Positions 9,722 through 19,907 of a DNA stretch of 64,000 bases are shown in pieces (position 1 is the first letter of the stretch; the number at the start of each line of letters is the position of its first letter). The notes beneath the pieces are model-generated. The model was not told the DNA's origin. It made no database searches and saw only the letters and a program-made list of their open reading frames with translations. The DNA comes from an uncultured Alistipes sp. (GTDB lineage: Bacteria; Bacteroidota; Bacteroidia; Bacteroidales; Rikenellaceae), in assembly GCA_947623305.1 (NCBI GenBank), contig CANQGQ010000013.1:1-64000 (forward strand). The letters run 5' to 3'. Made by a program: the position numbers and the translations under genes.

Positions 9722-10020
9722 GACAGCAGGAACCGTGCATCGAGGATTTGCTCGAACGTATGGAAAAGACGGAAAAAGCACTCGACCGACAGTTGAAAAC
9801 GGCAGTTGCCGATCGTGTTTTCGGCGGCGAACAATTCCTCTCCGACGTACAGTTGTCGCAACGGTTGCATATCAGTCGTCGCACGTTGCAGGATTATCGT
9901 TCTGTCGGAGTCCTGCCGTACTATCTCATCAGCGGAAAGGTTATTTACAAAGAATCGGATATTCAACGGATGTTGGAGAAAGCATACCGACCCATTTTCG
10001 ATAGTCGGAATCTGGTGTAG
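9703..10020 (+). CDS. Second helix-turn-helix protein, overlapping the first
   Basis: FLSDVQLSQRLHISRRTLQDYRSVGVLPYYLISGKVIYKESDIQRML. Confidence 0.8.
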   Translation: MQNYLIGQQEPCIEDLLERMEKTEKALDRQLKTAVADRVFGGEQFLSDVQLSQRLHISRRTLQDYRSVGVLPYYLISGKVIYKESDIQRMLEKAYRPIFDSRNLV

Positions 10021-10030
10021 TAAGAAAAGC

Positions 10031-10057
10031 AAAAGACGGCTCAACAGCCGTCTTTTG
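10031..10057. terminator. Bidirectional hairpin terminator
   Basis: aaaagacggctcaacagccgtctttt between converging genes. Confidence 0.75.
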
Positions 10058-10070
10058 TCTTATCGAGAGG

Positions 10071-10430
10071 TTAGTTCAATATTGCTCCGTCGGTAGTCGG
10101 TATCTTCCAGACGATTTCGGGCGTTGTCGTCCGTTCGATAATCCATTTGCGAAATACCTCTGCTTTTTCGGATTTCAGTCGAAATGCCAGTGCCGTAATC
10201 ATTTCAAGATTGTAGCGTTCGACGAAAGTTCCGTTTCGGCTGCGTGTGCGTTGGAAAACGCAGTCTTCTTGTAGAACACCGCTTTTAAGAATGGAGCGGA
10301 TATTCGCATGCACGGCGGAGGTGAATACGCCGAACAGGTCGGCGATCTGGTTTTGCGTAAGCCAAACGTCAGTTGCATTGGAGCGGATCATTACCCGCCC
10401 GTTTTCGATAGTTATGGGTCGTGCCGTCAT
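10071..10430 (-). CDS. RhuM-like protein
   Basis: WLTQNQIADLFGVFTSAVHANIRSILKSGVL...TFVERYNLEMITALAFRLKSEKAEVFRKW. Confidence 0.7.
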   Translation of the reverse strand: MTARPITIENGRVMIRSNATDVWLTQNQIADLFGVFTSAVHANIRSILKSGVLQEDCVFQRTRSRNGTFVERYNLEMITALAFRLKSEKAEVFRKWIIERTTTPEIVWKIPTTDGAILN

Positions 10431-11728
10431 AATCGTGCTCTTTTATCGGGTGCTTGCATTTTTGTATTCTGCGGTTCTTCATAAAGTTCGAGTTTGCGAC
10501 TGGCGGACAGTTGTCGTAATTGCTTCGTGTCCTCGTCTACTTTCTTATCCGTAACATGGGCATAGATTTGTGTCGTTACGAGCCGCTTGTGTCCCATCAT
10601 GCGGCTGACAGTTTCGAGCGGTACACCCAACGAAAGCGTAATATGCGTTCCGAAGTTATGTCGTGCCATATGAAAAGTCATATTTCCGATTCCATAGGCT
10701 GTACCTAATCGGGGAATCAGTCGTTGTAATTTCTTGTAAGGACAAATCGGCAGCAGTCGATCATCGGTACGCTCCGCTTTGTATTTCTCGATAATCCGCA
10801 TCGGTATATCCAGCAATCTAATAACTGATTCCGTGTCGGTCTTTTGGCGTCGGATATGTATCCACCAAACACCCTCGTCATCCTGCGATAAGTGCTTTGT
10901 AGATAGCTGTTTCAGGTCTGCATAGGCCAATCCCGTGAAGGTGGAGAAGATAAACCAATCCCGCACCCGTTGCAGTACCGGGTCGGCGACCTGCTCGGCA
11001 AGCAGACGTTTCAAGTCGTCGAGTTTCAAATGACGACTCTTGCGTTTGGGCAATTCCGGGTGCAGATTGCAATAGGGATCGCGGCGCAATGTTCTTTGAT
11101 TGACCGCCCGCACGGTCATCTTCTTCAACCGATACAAATGTTCGTGCACCGACTTCTGTTGTAAGTGCCGGTCTGTCCGCAAGAATAAATCGAACGCATC
11201 GTAGAACTCTTGGTCGAGGCTTCGTAAGGTTATATCTTCTTGCCCGCATTTCTCCTGCACGAACTCCAGCAGGTGGTTGTAAGACCGGATATAACTCTTG
11301 TAGGTTTCTTTCGTGCGGTCTATTCCCACTCGTTTGGAAAACTCTTCGTTGTGCTCCCGAAACAGAGCCAGCAGGGTCAGCGGCTTTTGCCCGATGCCTT
11401 TCAGGGCGTTCTTAACCAGCTCGGCCGTTACAAAACCGAGAGATAGGTTGATGCGATTGTAGTGCGTCTTGATTTCCTCTGTCAGAGCATCTATTGCTCG
11501 GTTCACTTCGTTGGCATTGCGGCTACGCCCGTCGGCACGCCCCGTCGTCGGGTTCCAAATGGCCGGATCGACCGCGACTTTGGTTCCGATTTGCGCCGCT
11601 TCGGCGTCGATACTTATTCTGCATAAGAGCTGACACATGCCGTCTTTTCGGACTTTCGTGCGATTGATATAGAACAGTATGGCGAATGTACTTCGGCGCA
11701 CTTTATTTTCAGTATTCGGAGCTTTCAT
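10427..11728 (-). CDS. Tyrosine-type site-specific integrase
   Basis: Catalytic C-terminus MARHNFGTHITLSLGVPLETVSRMMGHKRLVTTQIYAHV; start Met at 11728. Confidence 0.9.
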   Translation of the reverse strand: MKAPNTENKVRRSTFAILFYINRTKVRKDGMCQLLCRISIDAEAAQIGTKVAVDPAIWNPTTGRADGRSRNANEVNRAIDALTEEIKTHYNRINLSLGFVTAELVKNALKGIGQKPLTLLALFREHNEEFSKRVGIDRTKETYKSYIRSYNHLLEFVQEKCGQEDITLRSLDQEFYDAFDLFLRTDRHLQQKSVHEHLYRLKKMTVRAVNQRTLRRDPYCNLHPELPKRKSRHLKLDDLKRLLAEQVADPVLQRVRDWFIFSTFTGLAYADLKQLSTKHLSQDDEGVWWIHIRRQKTDTESVIRLLDIPMRIIEKYKAERTDDRLLPICPYKKLQRLIPRLGTAYGIGNMTFHMARHNFGTHITLSLGVPLETVSRMMGHKRLVTTQIYAHVTDKKVDEDTKQLRQLSASRKLELYEEPQNTKMQAPDKRARL

Positions 11729-11750
11729 TATTGTCGTAATTAAAGAGTGG

Positions 11751-12971
11751 TTAAATAGCGACTGTAAATCGTTCGGCAATCCGTTCGTCGAGCGACTGCG
11801 TGTCGGTGTCGATCTTGTTGTCGGTTACTTGTGCGTAGATCTGCGTCGTATCGACACGGCTGTGGCCTAACATCCTGCAGACCGTTTCCATCGGCACGCC
11901 GTGCGAGAGAGCGATCTCGGTGGCGTAGGTGTGGCGAGCCATGTGGAAGGTCAACTTCCGATCGATGCCGCAGACCGCAGCAAGACATTTCAACCCCTTG
12001 TTCAACTCTGAATTTCCGTACATAGGGAGTAACTTTCCATCGGGCATTATATCGCGGTATTTGTCGATGATATGCTGCGGCAGATCGAGCAGCGGGATCT
12101 CGAACTCTACACCGGTTTTCTCCCGCACCGCCTTGATCCAAACCGTTTCATCCTCGGCTATTTCGAGGTTTTCGACGGTCAGACGGCACATATCGCCGTA
12201 GCTGATGCCCGTATAACAGGAGAACAGAAACAGATCGCGGACGAGGTAGAGCCTACTGGCTGGAAGCGGCGTGGTCATCAACCGCTGCAACTCCTCTCGC
12301 GTGAGGTAACGTTGTTTGCGTTCGGGGCGCGGCGGTTCGTAACCGGCGAACGGATCGGCAGTGATGATTCCTGCGGCAAGGGCTTTATTAACGGCCGTAT
12401 GCAGACGCGACATATTCAGAATGATGCTGCGCGGAGCAAGTCGCTGTTCGGTGCGCAAGTATAGATCGAACTTGTCGATGAACGACCGATCCAACACGGA
12501 GAATGGAATATCCGACAGCCGCAGACGCTCTGACAGAAAGCGGACAAGATGATTGTAAGTATTGAGATAAGTTTGTGCCGACTTGGCCGACCGATTGATA
12601 CCCACACGTTTCTCGAACTGTTCGATATACGTGCCGAAATAGTCGAGCAAGGTTTCCTGCCCGGCAACCATACCCAACAACAAACACTTGACCTTCTCGG
12701 CCGTTATCTGTTCACGAACGGCCGACTGCTCGCGGTATATGGTGAGTGCCAACGCTCGGTATTCATCCAACTGCCGGTTGATTGCGGTCGCCTCGGTGCT
12801 TTTGCCTTTAGCCCGACCCGACAACCACAACGATGCGGGAACGGACAACTTGGCACTGAACACACTTTCCGACCTGCCAACCGTCAAACGGCCCATGACA
12901 GGGCAACGACCCTCGGCATTCTTTTCGTTCGATTTAAGGTAGAACGCGACCTTTACATCCACTTGATTCAT
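11751..12971 (-). CDS. Tyrosine-type site-specific integrase
   Basis: MARHTYATEIALSHGVPMETVCRMLGHSRVDTTQIYAQV; second of a tandem pair. Confidence 0.9.
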   Translation of the reverse strand: MNQVDVKVAFYLKSNEKNAEGRCPVMGRLTVGRSESVFSAKLSVPASLWLSGRAKGKSTEATAINRQLDEYRALALTIYREQSAVREQITAEKVKCLLLGMVAGQETLLDYFGTYIEQFEKRVGINRSAKSAQTYLNTYNHLVRFLSERLRLSDIPFSVLDRSFIDKFDLYLRTEQRLAPRSIILNMSRLHTAVNKALAAGIITADPFAGYEPPRPERKQRYLTREELQRLMTTPLPASRLYLVRDLFLFSCYTGISYGDMCRLTVENLEIAEDETVWIKAVREKTGVEFEIPLLDLPQHIIDKYRDIMPDGKLLPMYGNSELNKGLKCLAAVCGIDRKLTFHMARHTYATEIALSHGVPMETVCRMLGHSRVDTTQIYAQVTDNKIDTDTQSLDERIAERFTVAI

Positions 12972-13377
12972 AACTCTATTAACCGTTTACAAAATTAGTT
13001 GATATAGAGTTATTCGAATCCATGAAAAACGAAGCGAAACAAGGAATAAGATACTATGGTTCCGTATCTTATCCTGTCTTTTCTGAAAACTCTGCCAAAA
13101 ACGACTACCTTTGTCGTGAAGTTTTCCGAGAAATGCTCAGGCTCCTTGAAGTCGACAACGTTTTCGGCGGTCAGGCGAAAGACTTTCCGTACCCTTATTT
13201 CGGTCTTATTTCCTGTCCGAAAAAGGCAACGGATAAGTAATGTTTCTCTCGAACTATTCCGTAGAAATCGACTTTTCGCCACTTGGAAAACCGAAGTCCG
13301 ACGCTCCGTTACGATTCTTGTTCTAAACCTATTACGCTATCCTTGCCCCGATTACCCGTTTTCTGCAAAATTCTTCG

Positions 13378-13385
13378 TATCTTTG
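13378..13385 (+). promoter_or_regulatory. -7 box TATCTTTG upstream of truA
   Basis: TATCTTTG 9 bp before the truA ATG. Confidence 0.5.
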
Positions 13386-13393
13386 ACCTAAAT

Positions 13394-14155
13394 ATGAGGT
13401 ACTTTGCGGAATTGAAATACGACGGAGCCGCTTATTGCGGCTGGCAGCGGCAGCCCGATCAGCCTACCGTGCAGCAGACGCTTGAACGGGCGTTGTCTAC
13501 CCTGTTGCGGACGCCGATCGAGTTGACCGGTGCCGGACGTACCGATACGGGGGTCAACGCTTCGTATTACGTGGCGCATTTCGATGTCTCGGAACCGATT
13601 GCCGATCCTCGGCAGATTTTATACAAACTCGATTATCTGTTGCCGCCCGATATTGCGGTCGGGACGCTGACGCCGGTTCCCGATGAGGCTCATGCACGCT
13701 TCAGCGCGCGCGAACGGGAATATCGCTATTTCATCGAACCGTATAAAAATCCGTTTACGCGCCGCAGTTCGTGGCAATATTATGTGCCGTTGGACGTGCC
13801 GCGCATGAACGAAGCGGCGGCACGGTTGCTGGAATTCGATGATTTCACGTCGTTCGCCAAACTCAATTCGAACAACCATACGAACATTTGCCATCTTCTG
13901 CGGGCCGACTGGCAAGTGGAACCCTCCGGTACGTTGTGTTTCACGATTCGGGCCGACCGCTTTCTGCGCAATATGGTGCGGGCCATCGTCGGAACCTTAG
14001 TCGATGTCGGGCGGGGACGTTATACGCCGGAGCGATTCCGTGAAATCGTGGCGGCGCGCGATTTGTCCCGTTCGAGCGGCGGAGCACCTGCACAGGGGTT
14101 GTTCCTCAGCGATATACGCTACCCTACTGAACTTTTCGAACGACGGTGGCGTTGA
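13394..14155 (+). CDS. truA: tRNA pseudouridine synthase A
   Basis: MRYFAELKYDGAAYCGWQRQP...GAGRTDTGVNA...FLRNMVRAIVGTL. Confidence 0.93.
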   Translation: MRYFAELKYDGAAYCGWQRQPDQPTVQQTLERALSTLLRTPIELTGAGRTDTGVNASYYVAHFDVSEPIADPRQILYKLDYLLPPDIAVGTLTPVPDEAHARFSAREREYRYFIEPYKNPFTRRSSWQYYVPLDVPRMNEAAARLLEFDDFTSFAKLNSNNHTNICHLLRADWQVEPSGTLCFTIRADRFLRNMVRAIVGTLVDVGRGRYTPERFREIVAARDLSRSSGGAPAQGLFLSDIRYPTELFERRWR

Positions 14156-14212
14156 TTCGTCGCACTCCGGATACCGATTGCTTTTCGTCGGCGGTTGCGG
14201 CGATAATAAAAC

Positions 14213-14240
14213 AATGGGCCGAAAGTGATTTCGGCCCATT
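14213..14240. terminator. Bidirectional terminator between truA and lpdA
   Basis: aatgggccgaaa-gtga-tttcggcccatt. Confidence 0.75.
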
Positions 14241-14263
14241 TCATTTTGTCTGTGGAATTCGGA

Positions 14264-15640
14264 TTACAGATGAATCGCTGCGCCGAGGGCGGCTTCGGCA
14301 GCCTCCATGATCCCTTCGTTCATCGTCGGATGCGCATGGATGGTGCGGGCGATTCGGTGGGCCGTCGCTCCGAGTGCTTTGGCCAAGGTCGGTTCGGACA
14401 ACATCTCTGTAACGTGTGCTCCGACCAGGTGAGCTCCCAGCAATCGGTCGTCTGCTCCGAAAAGCAATTTAATAAATCCGTCGCGGTCGCCCGTCGCGGT
14501 TGCCTTGCCCGAGGCCGTGAAGGGGAAACGGCCGACTTTGTATTCGATACCCTGTTCTTGAAGCTGTTGTTCGGTTGCGCCGACCGATGCAACCTCCGGC
14601 GTGGTGAAGATGCACGACGGAATGGTCGTATAATCGACCGGTTGCGGATTCAGCCCGCAGATGTGTTCGACGCAGCAGATGCCCTCGGCCGAGGCCACGT
14701 GCGCCAATGCCGGCCCGGGTACGATGTCGCCGATCGCGTAGATTCCGGCCACAGTGGTGCGGTAGTATTCGTCGACCTTGATTTTGCCGCGTTCGACCTG
14801 CACGCCGACCTCTTCCAGTCCGATGCCTTCGATATTCGCCTGAATGCCGATTGCTGAGAGAACTTTGTCGGCCGAGAGCGTCTCCATGCCCTTTTTGCCT
14901 TCGATTTCCACCCGGCAAAAGCCGTCCGGCGAAACCTCGACTTGTTTGACCGTTGTCGAAGTGAGCACCGTCGCCCGTAGTTTGCGGAACGTGCGTTCCA
15001 CGACCTTCGACACCTCGTCGTCTTCGAGCGGCAGGATGCGCGGCAGGTATTCGATGACGGTAACTTTCACGCCCAGCGTGGCGTAGAACCAGGCGAATTC
15101 GATTCCGATCGCCCCCGAACCGATCACGATCATCGACTGCGGCAATTCAGTGAGTGTCAGCGCCTGTTTCGAGGTGATGACGTGTTCGCCGTCGATTCGC
15201 ATGAACGGCATTTCGCGCGGTCGGGCTCCTGTGGCGAGAAGGATGTGTTCGGCTTCGTAATCGGCGCCGTCGACATCCAAATGCCCCCGAGCCGTAAGCC
15301 GTCCGAATCCTTGGATTAGCTCGATTCCGTTTTTGTCGAGCAGAAACCGGATGCCTTTCGACATCGTTTGGGCGACTTCGCGCGACCTCGCGACGATTTT
15401 TTCCAAATCGGGTCGAACTTCGCCTGTAATGTTCACTCCGTAGCGAGCGGCAGCGGAACAATCGGCATAGATTTGTGCGCTTTTCAGCAGGGCTTTCGTC
15501 GGAATGCACCCCCAGTTGAGGCAGACGCCCCCGGGGTCCGCCCGTTCGACGAGGGCGACTTTCTTGCCTAATTGGGCGGCTCGTATAGCAGCCACATAGC
15601 CGCCGGGCCCGCTTCCTACAACGATGATGTCGTATTTCAT
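14264..15640 (-). CDS. lpdA: Dihydrolipoyl dehydrogenase
   Basis: VVGSGPGGYVAAIRAAQLG, GGVCLNWGCIPTKALL redox motif, HAHPTMNEGIMEA C-terminus. Confidence 0.95.
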   Translation of the reverse strand: MKYDIIVVGSGPGGYVAAIRAAQLGKKVALVERADPGGVCLNWGCIPTKALLKSAQIYADCSAAARYGVNITGEVRPDLEKIVARSREVAQTMSKGIRFLLDKNGIELIQGFGRLTARGHLDVDGADYEAEHILLATGARPREMPFMRIDGEHVITSKQALTLTELPQSMIVIGSGAIGIEFAWFYATLGVKVTVIEYLPRILPLEDDEVSKVVERTFRKLRATVLTSTTVKQVEVSPDGFCRVEIEGKKGMETLSADKVLSAIGIQANIEGIGLEEVGVQVERGKIKVDEYYRTTVAGIYAIGDIVPGPALAHVASAEGICCVEHICGLNPQPVDYTTIPSCIFTTPEVASVGATEQQLQEQGIEYKVGRFPFTASGKATATGDRDGFIKLLFGADDRLLGAHLVGAHVTEMLSEPTLAKALGATAHRIARTIHAHPTMNEGIMEAAEAALGAAIHL

Positions 15641-15650
15641 GATAGATTAC

Positions 15651-17351
15651 CTATTTTTTCGGTACGCGCAATACCTCTCCATTGTCCGCCGCGACGGCCC
15701 GTTTCCACTTTTCGTTGTATCCCGGGAATTGGATTTTGTCCGGAATCCGGCGTCCGCTGCCATTATCTACGAAATGAGCCGCACGGTTCGTGCCATCGAG
15801 ATAATCCAGCACATCGGCGTGCTCGCTCTTCACGTTGCCGTCGACATATTTTATTAAGAGGTACTCGTTCAGTTTTGACCAGCGTTCGAACAGGTTTTGA
15901 GCCGAATTTACGGAATAATCCGTCAGATAGCGGGTCCGTTTTTTTGCTGGAAGTTTAGCCGCTTCCAAATCTACGAGCGGTATCTGCACTTGCAGCTTGT
16001 CGGTCTCCCAGTCGTCGGCGACTTTGCGGATGTCGGCCGAAATCATGTCGTAACGCATGTAGGCGAAATTGGTCGTCCGGTTGAACAGCCAGAATGCCGA
16101 TGTCGGCGAGTAGTCGAGCATCGAACCGTTCGTTTCGCTGAAACATTCCGGTACTTCGGTTGCCGAGCAGTAGATCGGGGTCAGGCAGGAGGTGGCGGCA
16201 TCGTCGACCCCGAACCACAGAATCCCCATGTCGTCGGGCAGTTGCGGACGGGTTTGCGATACGAACCAGAATCCGGTTTGCTGTGTGGCGGTCGCCCGTT
16301 CGTTGACGTAGGTTTCGCCGTCGACCTCGAATTCCATCGGTCGCCAGCGATAGGGACAGGCGTGGCCGCCGGCTCCGAGATCGCGGGTCATATCCATCGG
16401 TGTACCTTCGTAATGATCGCGCATGCAGTCGAATACGGTTTTAGGCGACACCTTTGTCCGAGGTTCGACCCACAAGGGCATCTTGTTGGCCGGATTGTAC
16501 CCCATTGCATAATCCTGATAAGCATCCATTCCGTCGGCTACCGTGCGGAAAAAGGCCCATACACGGGCCTCGCAACCGCGCAGAGCACCGAAATCGGCCG
16601 GACAATAGGCATCGCAGAAACTGAAATTTTCATCCGCACCTTCATAATAACCCATTTCGCGCGCAAATGAAATGACATCGGGTGCATACAGACAGTTTTC
16701 GGGATCATCGAGCGGAAAATTCGTGATGCGCGATTGATTGGCATGGGCGCAGACATAGCCGTCGGGTATGCGTCGGGCGACCCATACGATGCCTTTTCGG
16801 AGGTTGCCGCCCGATTCGTCGTCTTGGTATCCCTTGCCGATCAACTCCATGATCCAGGCTTCCTCGGTATCGGCGATGGAGAACGATTCGCCCGACGATG
16901 CGTAACCGTAGGTGTCGGCCAGCTCGGCGATGATCCGGATTGCCTCACGAGCCGTGCGTGCACGTTGCAACGCAATGTAAATCAACGAACCGTAGTCGAT
17001 TTTTCCGGTCGGATCGGCCAGTTCGGCGCGACCGCCGAAGGTCGTTTCTCCGATGACCAACGAATGTTCGTTCATGTTGCCGATCGTGGAATAAGTCTCG
17101 GCGACCTGCGGAATGTCGATCAGATGGCGTCCCGTGTCCCATTCGTAAACGGGCATCATCGTGCCGGTCTTGTGTTTGCCGCCCGGGGTGCGGTAGAGCG
17201 CACCGTACAGCGCATGCGAATCGGCCGCATAGGAGACCATGATCGACCCGTCGGTCGAGGCGCCTTTGGTTATGATGAAGTTGGTGCAGGCCCATGCTGC
17301 GCCATACGCGAATGTTGCGATCGCAACGAGAAGGAAGCGGACTTTTTTCAT
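15651..17351 (-). CDS. C69-family peptidase (dipeptidase)
   Basis: ACTNFIITKGASTDGSIMVSYAADSH...; Cys nucleophile after signal peptide. Confidence 0.85.
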   Translation of the reverse strand: MKKVRFLLVAIATFAYGAAWACTNFIITKGASTDGSIMVSYAADSHALYGALYRTPGGKHKTGTMMPVYEWDTGRHLIDIPQVAETYSTIGNMNEHSLVIGETTFGGRAELADPTGKIDYGSLIYIALQRARTAREAIRIIAELADTYGYASSGESFSIADTEEAWIMELIGKGYQDDESGGNLRKGIVWVARRIPDGYVCAHANQSRITNFPLDDPENCLYAPDVISFAREMGYYEGADENFSFCDAYCPADFGALRGCEARVWAFFRTVADGMDAYQDYAMGYNPANKMPLWVEPRTKVSPKTVFDCMRDHYEGTPMDMTRDLGAGGHACPYRWRPMEFEVDGETYVNERATATQQTGFWFVSQTRPQLPDDMGILWFGVDDAATSCLTPIYCSATEVPECFSETNGSMLDYSPTSAFWLFNRTTNFAYMRYDMISADIRKVADDWETDKLQVQIPLVDLEAAKLPAKKRTRYLTDYSVNSAQNLFERWSKLNEYLLIKYVDGNVKSEHADVLDYLDGTNRAAHFVDNGSGRRIPDKIQFPGYNEKWKRAVAADNGEVLRVPKK

Positions 17352-17508
17352 TCTTTTGGCTTTTTGCGGTATAAAGATAGCAAACTATTCGCAAATGCCA
17401 AAAAACGGAGATTGGCCAGCACTCGAGAGAAATGAATAAAGCCGGTCGTTTTGTGTCGATCGGAGCGGTTTTGTCGACGCGGAATTTTCCTGTTGCAGGA
17501 TTTTTGCG

Positions 17509-17516
17509 TAATTTTG
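17509..17516 (+). promoter_or_regulatory. -7 box TAATTTTG upstream of yggS
   Basis: TAATTTTG immediately before the ORF. Confidence 0.4.
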
Positions 17517-17520
17517 TCGT

Positions 17521-18213
17521 ATGAATACCGATTCGAATTGTAAGATCGCTTGTCAGTTGTCGCTCGTGCGATCCACCTTACCCGAGAACGTAACGCTCGT
17601 TGCGGTATCGAAAACGCATCCCGTCGCAGCGCTTCGTGCGGCTTACGAGGCCGGACAACGCATTTTCGGCGAAAGCCGTCCCCAGGAACTGGCCGAAAAG
17701 GCGAACGTCCTGCCGAAAGACATCGAATGGCACATGATCGGCCATTTGCAAACCAATAAAATCAAACTGATTGTACCGTTCGTCGCTTTGATTCATTCGG
17801 TCGATAGCGCTCATCTGGCGGAAGCGATCCAGCGCGAAGCAGCCAAATGCGGTCGGACGATCGACATTCTCCTGGAAATTCGGGTCGCGGCCGAAGATAC
17901 GAAAACCGGCTGGGATTTTACGGAGTTGATGCAGTATGTACGATCGGCTCCTTTCGCGCGGATGGAAAACGTCCGAGTGCGGGGCGTGATGGGCATCGCA
18001 ACCCATACGACCGATGCGGAAGCCATTCGGCGCGATTTTACTGAACTGAAACGTTGCTACGACCTGCTACGACCCTATTTCGGCGCACGGTTCGATATTT
18101 TGTCGATGGGCATGTCCCACGATTACGGTTACGCGACGGAATGCGGGGCTACGATGGTGCGCATCGGATCGTTGATTTTCGGCGAGAGGAACTACACTCG
18201 GAAGGAGGATTGA
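17521..18213 (+). CDS. YggS-family PLP-dependent enzyme
   Basis: LVAVSKTHPVAALRAAYEAGQRIFGESRPQEL...WHMIGHLQTNK...SMGMSHDYGYA. Confidence 0.92.
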   Translation: MNTDSNCKIACQLSLVRSTLPENVTLVAVSKTHPVAALRAAYEAGQRIFGESRPQELAEKANVLPKDIEWHMIGHLQTNKIKLIVPFVALIHSVDSAHLAEAIQREAAKCGRTIDILLEIRVAAEDTKTGWDFTELMQYVRSAPFARMENVRVRGVMGIATHTTDAEAIRRDFTELKRCYDLLRPYFGARFDILSMGMSHDYGYATECGATMVRIGSLIFGERNYTRKED

Positions 18214-18251
18214 CCGCAGCGCAGGCCCGTTCGCGATTTTTACCGCCCGAT

Positions 18252-19325
18252 TTAACGAACGCGCAATGATTTGCCGGTCTGAATGACGGTCGTCGGTTTG
18301 ATTCCGTTCAATCGGCAAAGATTGGTAACGGTCGTTCCGTATTTTTTTGCCAATGAACTCAGCGAATCGCCTCGACGGATCGTGTGATAGCGTCGGGCTG
18401 CCTGTTCGGCGATCTCTCTTTGGTCCTGTTCTTCGTTGGCTATTTCATCATCGAAATCCTGACCGGCATTCGAATAGATGCTGAAGAACGATTTTTTCAG
18501 GAGAAACGTTTCCCGACAGAGAACCCCGCTTTTGAAGTCGATCAGCCGTTCGGGGTCGAACGAACGCCCGTAATAACGGGTCTCGAAATGCAGATGCGGG
18601 CCCGTCGAACGGCCTGTCGACCCGCCCAACCCGATGATCTGACCGGCTTCGACCCATTGATTCGCTTCGACCAATCGTTCCGCCAGGTGGCCGTAATAGG
18701 TTTCCAGACCGTTGTCATGGCGAATGATGACTAAATTGCCGTATCCGCCGTAATTGTATCGCGAAATGCGGACGCGCCCGCTGAAGGTGGCATAGATCGG
18801 ATCGCCGGTTTTCAGAGGCAGGTCGATGCCCTGGTGCTGACGGCGGCGGCGCGGGCCGAATTTTCCGTTCGGATGGATGGTTCCTTGGTAGGGACAGTGG
18901 TAGCTCGTTACGGAATCGAGCAGCTCGATGACGATGGATTGCGGCAACTCCGACAGATCGACCTCGCGATAGGGAAAGAGCGTCGTCGTGTCCCAATATT
19001 TTTCGAAGATCGTGCTGTCTCGAGCCACTTCGCGGTCGAGGATGTATTTCCAGGTGTTGTTGCTGTAGAGGATGACCCGCAACGCCTCGTTGCCCGAATC
19101 GAGCGTGTCGATGATCGTCAGGTCGTTGGTGTCGGTATTCGACAGAATCTGTTTGCGTTCCAAACGCAGACGCAGTGCCGCTACGGAATCGGCTGCATGA
19201 GCGTCGATTTGCGTCTCGATTTCGTTCGCTTCGGCAATCAGCGTTACGTCTTCGGGAGCTTCTCCGTGCGCCGTAAGCGGCAGCAGCGTTGTTGCGAGGA
19301 GGAAGGAAAAGATGAATCGGTCCAT
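18252..19325 (-). CDS. M23 peptidase with C-terminal LysM domain
   Basis: HQGIDLPLKTGDPIYATFSGRVRIS...GRSTGPHLHFETRY...YHTIRRGDSLSSLAKKYGTTVTNLCRLNGI. Confidence 0.9.
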   Translation of the reverse strand: MDRFIFSFLLATTLLPLTAHGEAPEDVTLIAEANEIETQIDAHAADSVAALRLRLERKQILSNTDTNDLTIIDTLDSGNEALRVILYSNNTWKYILDREVARDSTIFEKYWDTTTLFPYREVDLSELPQSIVIELLDSVTSYHCPYQGTIHPNGKFGPRRRRQHQGIDLPLKTGDPIYATFSGRVRISRYNYGGYGNLVIIRHDNGLETYYGHLAERLVEANQWVEAGQIIGLGGSTGRSTGPHLHFETRYYGRSFDPERLIDFKSGVLCRETFLLKKSFFSIYSNAGQDFDDEIANEEQDQREIAEQAARRYHTIRRGDSLSSLAKKYGTTVTNLCRLNGIKPTTVIQTGKSLRVR

Positions 19326-19331
19326 ATTTCG

Positions 19332-19907
19332 TTATATTGTAGAGTGCAAATAAGATTCGGCCGCTTCGAGCGCTCGGTAGAAATCCTCGCCGAATTTGCG
19401 GATGATAGGTTCCCGCAAGGCTTTGTAGACCGGTATGCCTGCTTGTTTGCCGCAAACTCGCGCCGCTTCGCAGACCGACCACCGGTGATAGTTGAGACCG
19501 GTGGCGCCGTTGGAAAACCGCACGAGCCGAATCGGATAGAGATGGCACGAGATGGGTTTCCGGAACGGGGTGCGGCCCTCCTTCCACGCCCGTTCGATGG
19601 CGCAAAAGGTGATGCCGTTTTCGCAACAGGAGTAGGCGCATTCGGCGTCGTCGACGAGCGGGGTCGTATAGTCGCCGTCTTCGTCGATGACCATGAAACC
19701 CTGCCGCTCGATGGCGGCAATGCCTTTCGGCGTCAGGTAAGGTTTGTAAGCCTCGTATTCGCGTTCGAGCGTGTCCACTTCGTCCATTTCGAGCGGGGCT
19801 CCGGCATTCCCTTCGACGCAGCACGCCCCCTTGCAGGCCGCGAGGTCGCAGGCGAAACATTCACGCAACAGGTCGGCGCTTACGATTTTATCGTCGATTT
19901 CGATCAT
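19332..19907 (-). CDS. DUF3109 family protein
   Basis: Cys-rich CFACDLAACKGACCVEGNAGAPLE...AYSCCENGITFCAIERAW...PISCHLYPIR. Confidence 0.85.
   Translation of the reverse strand: MIEIDDKIVSADLLRECFACDLAACKGACCVEGNAGAPLEMDEVDTLEREYEAYKPYLTPKGIAAIERQGFMVIDEDGDYTTPLVDDAECAYSCCENGITFCAIERAWKEGRTPFRKPISCHLYPIRLVRFSNGATGLNYHRWSVCEAARVCGKQAGIPVYKALREPIIRKFGEDFYRALEAAESYLHSTI

Noticed and set aside
13022-13240. 72-aa ORF between the integrase and truA
   Set aside because: No recognisable motif; the TACCTTTG box lies inside it, so it is more likely intergenic.
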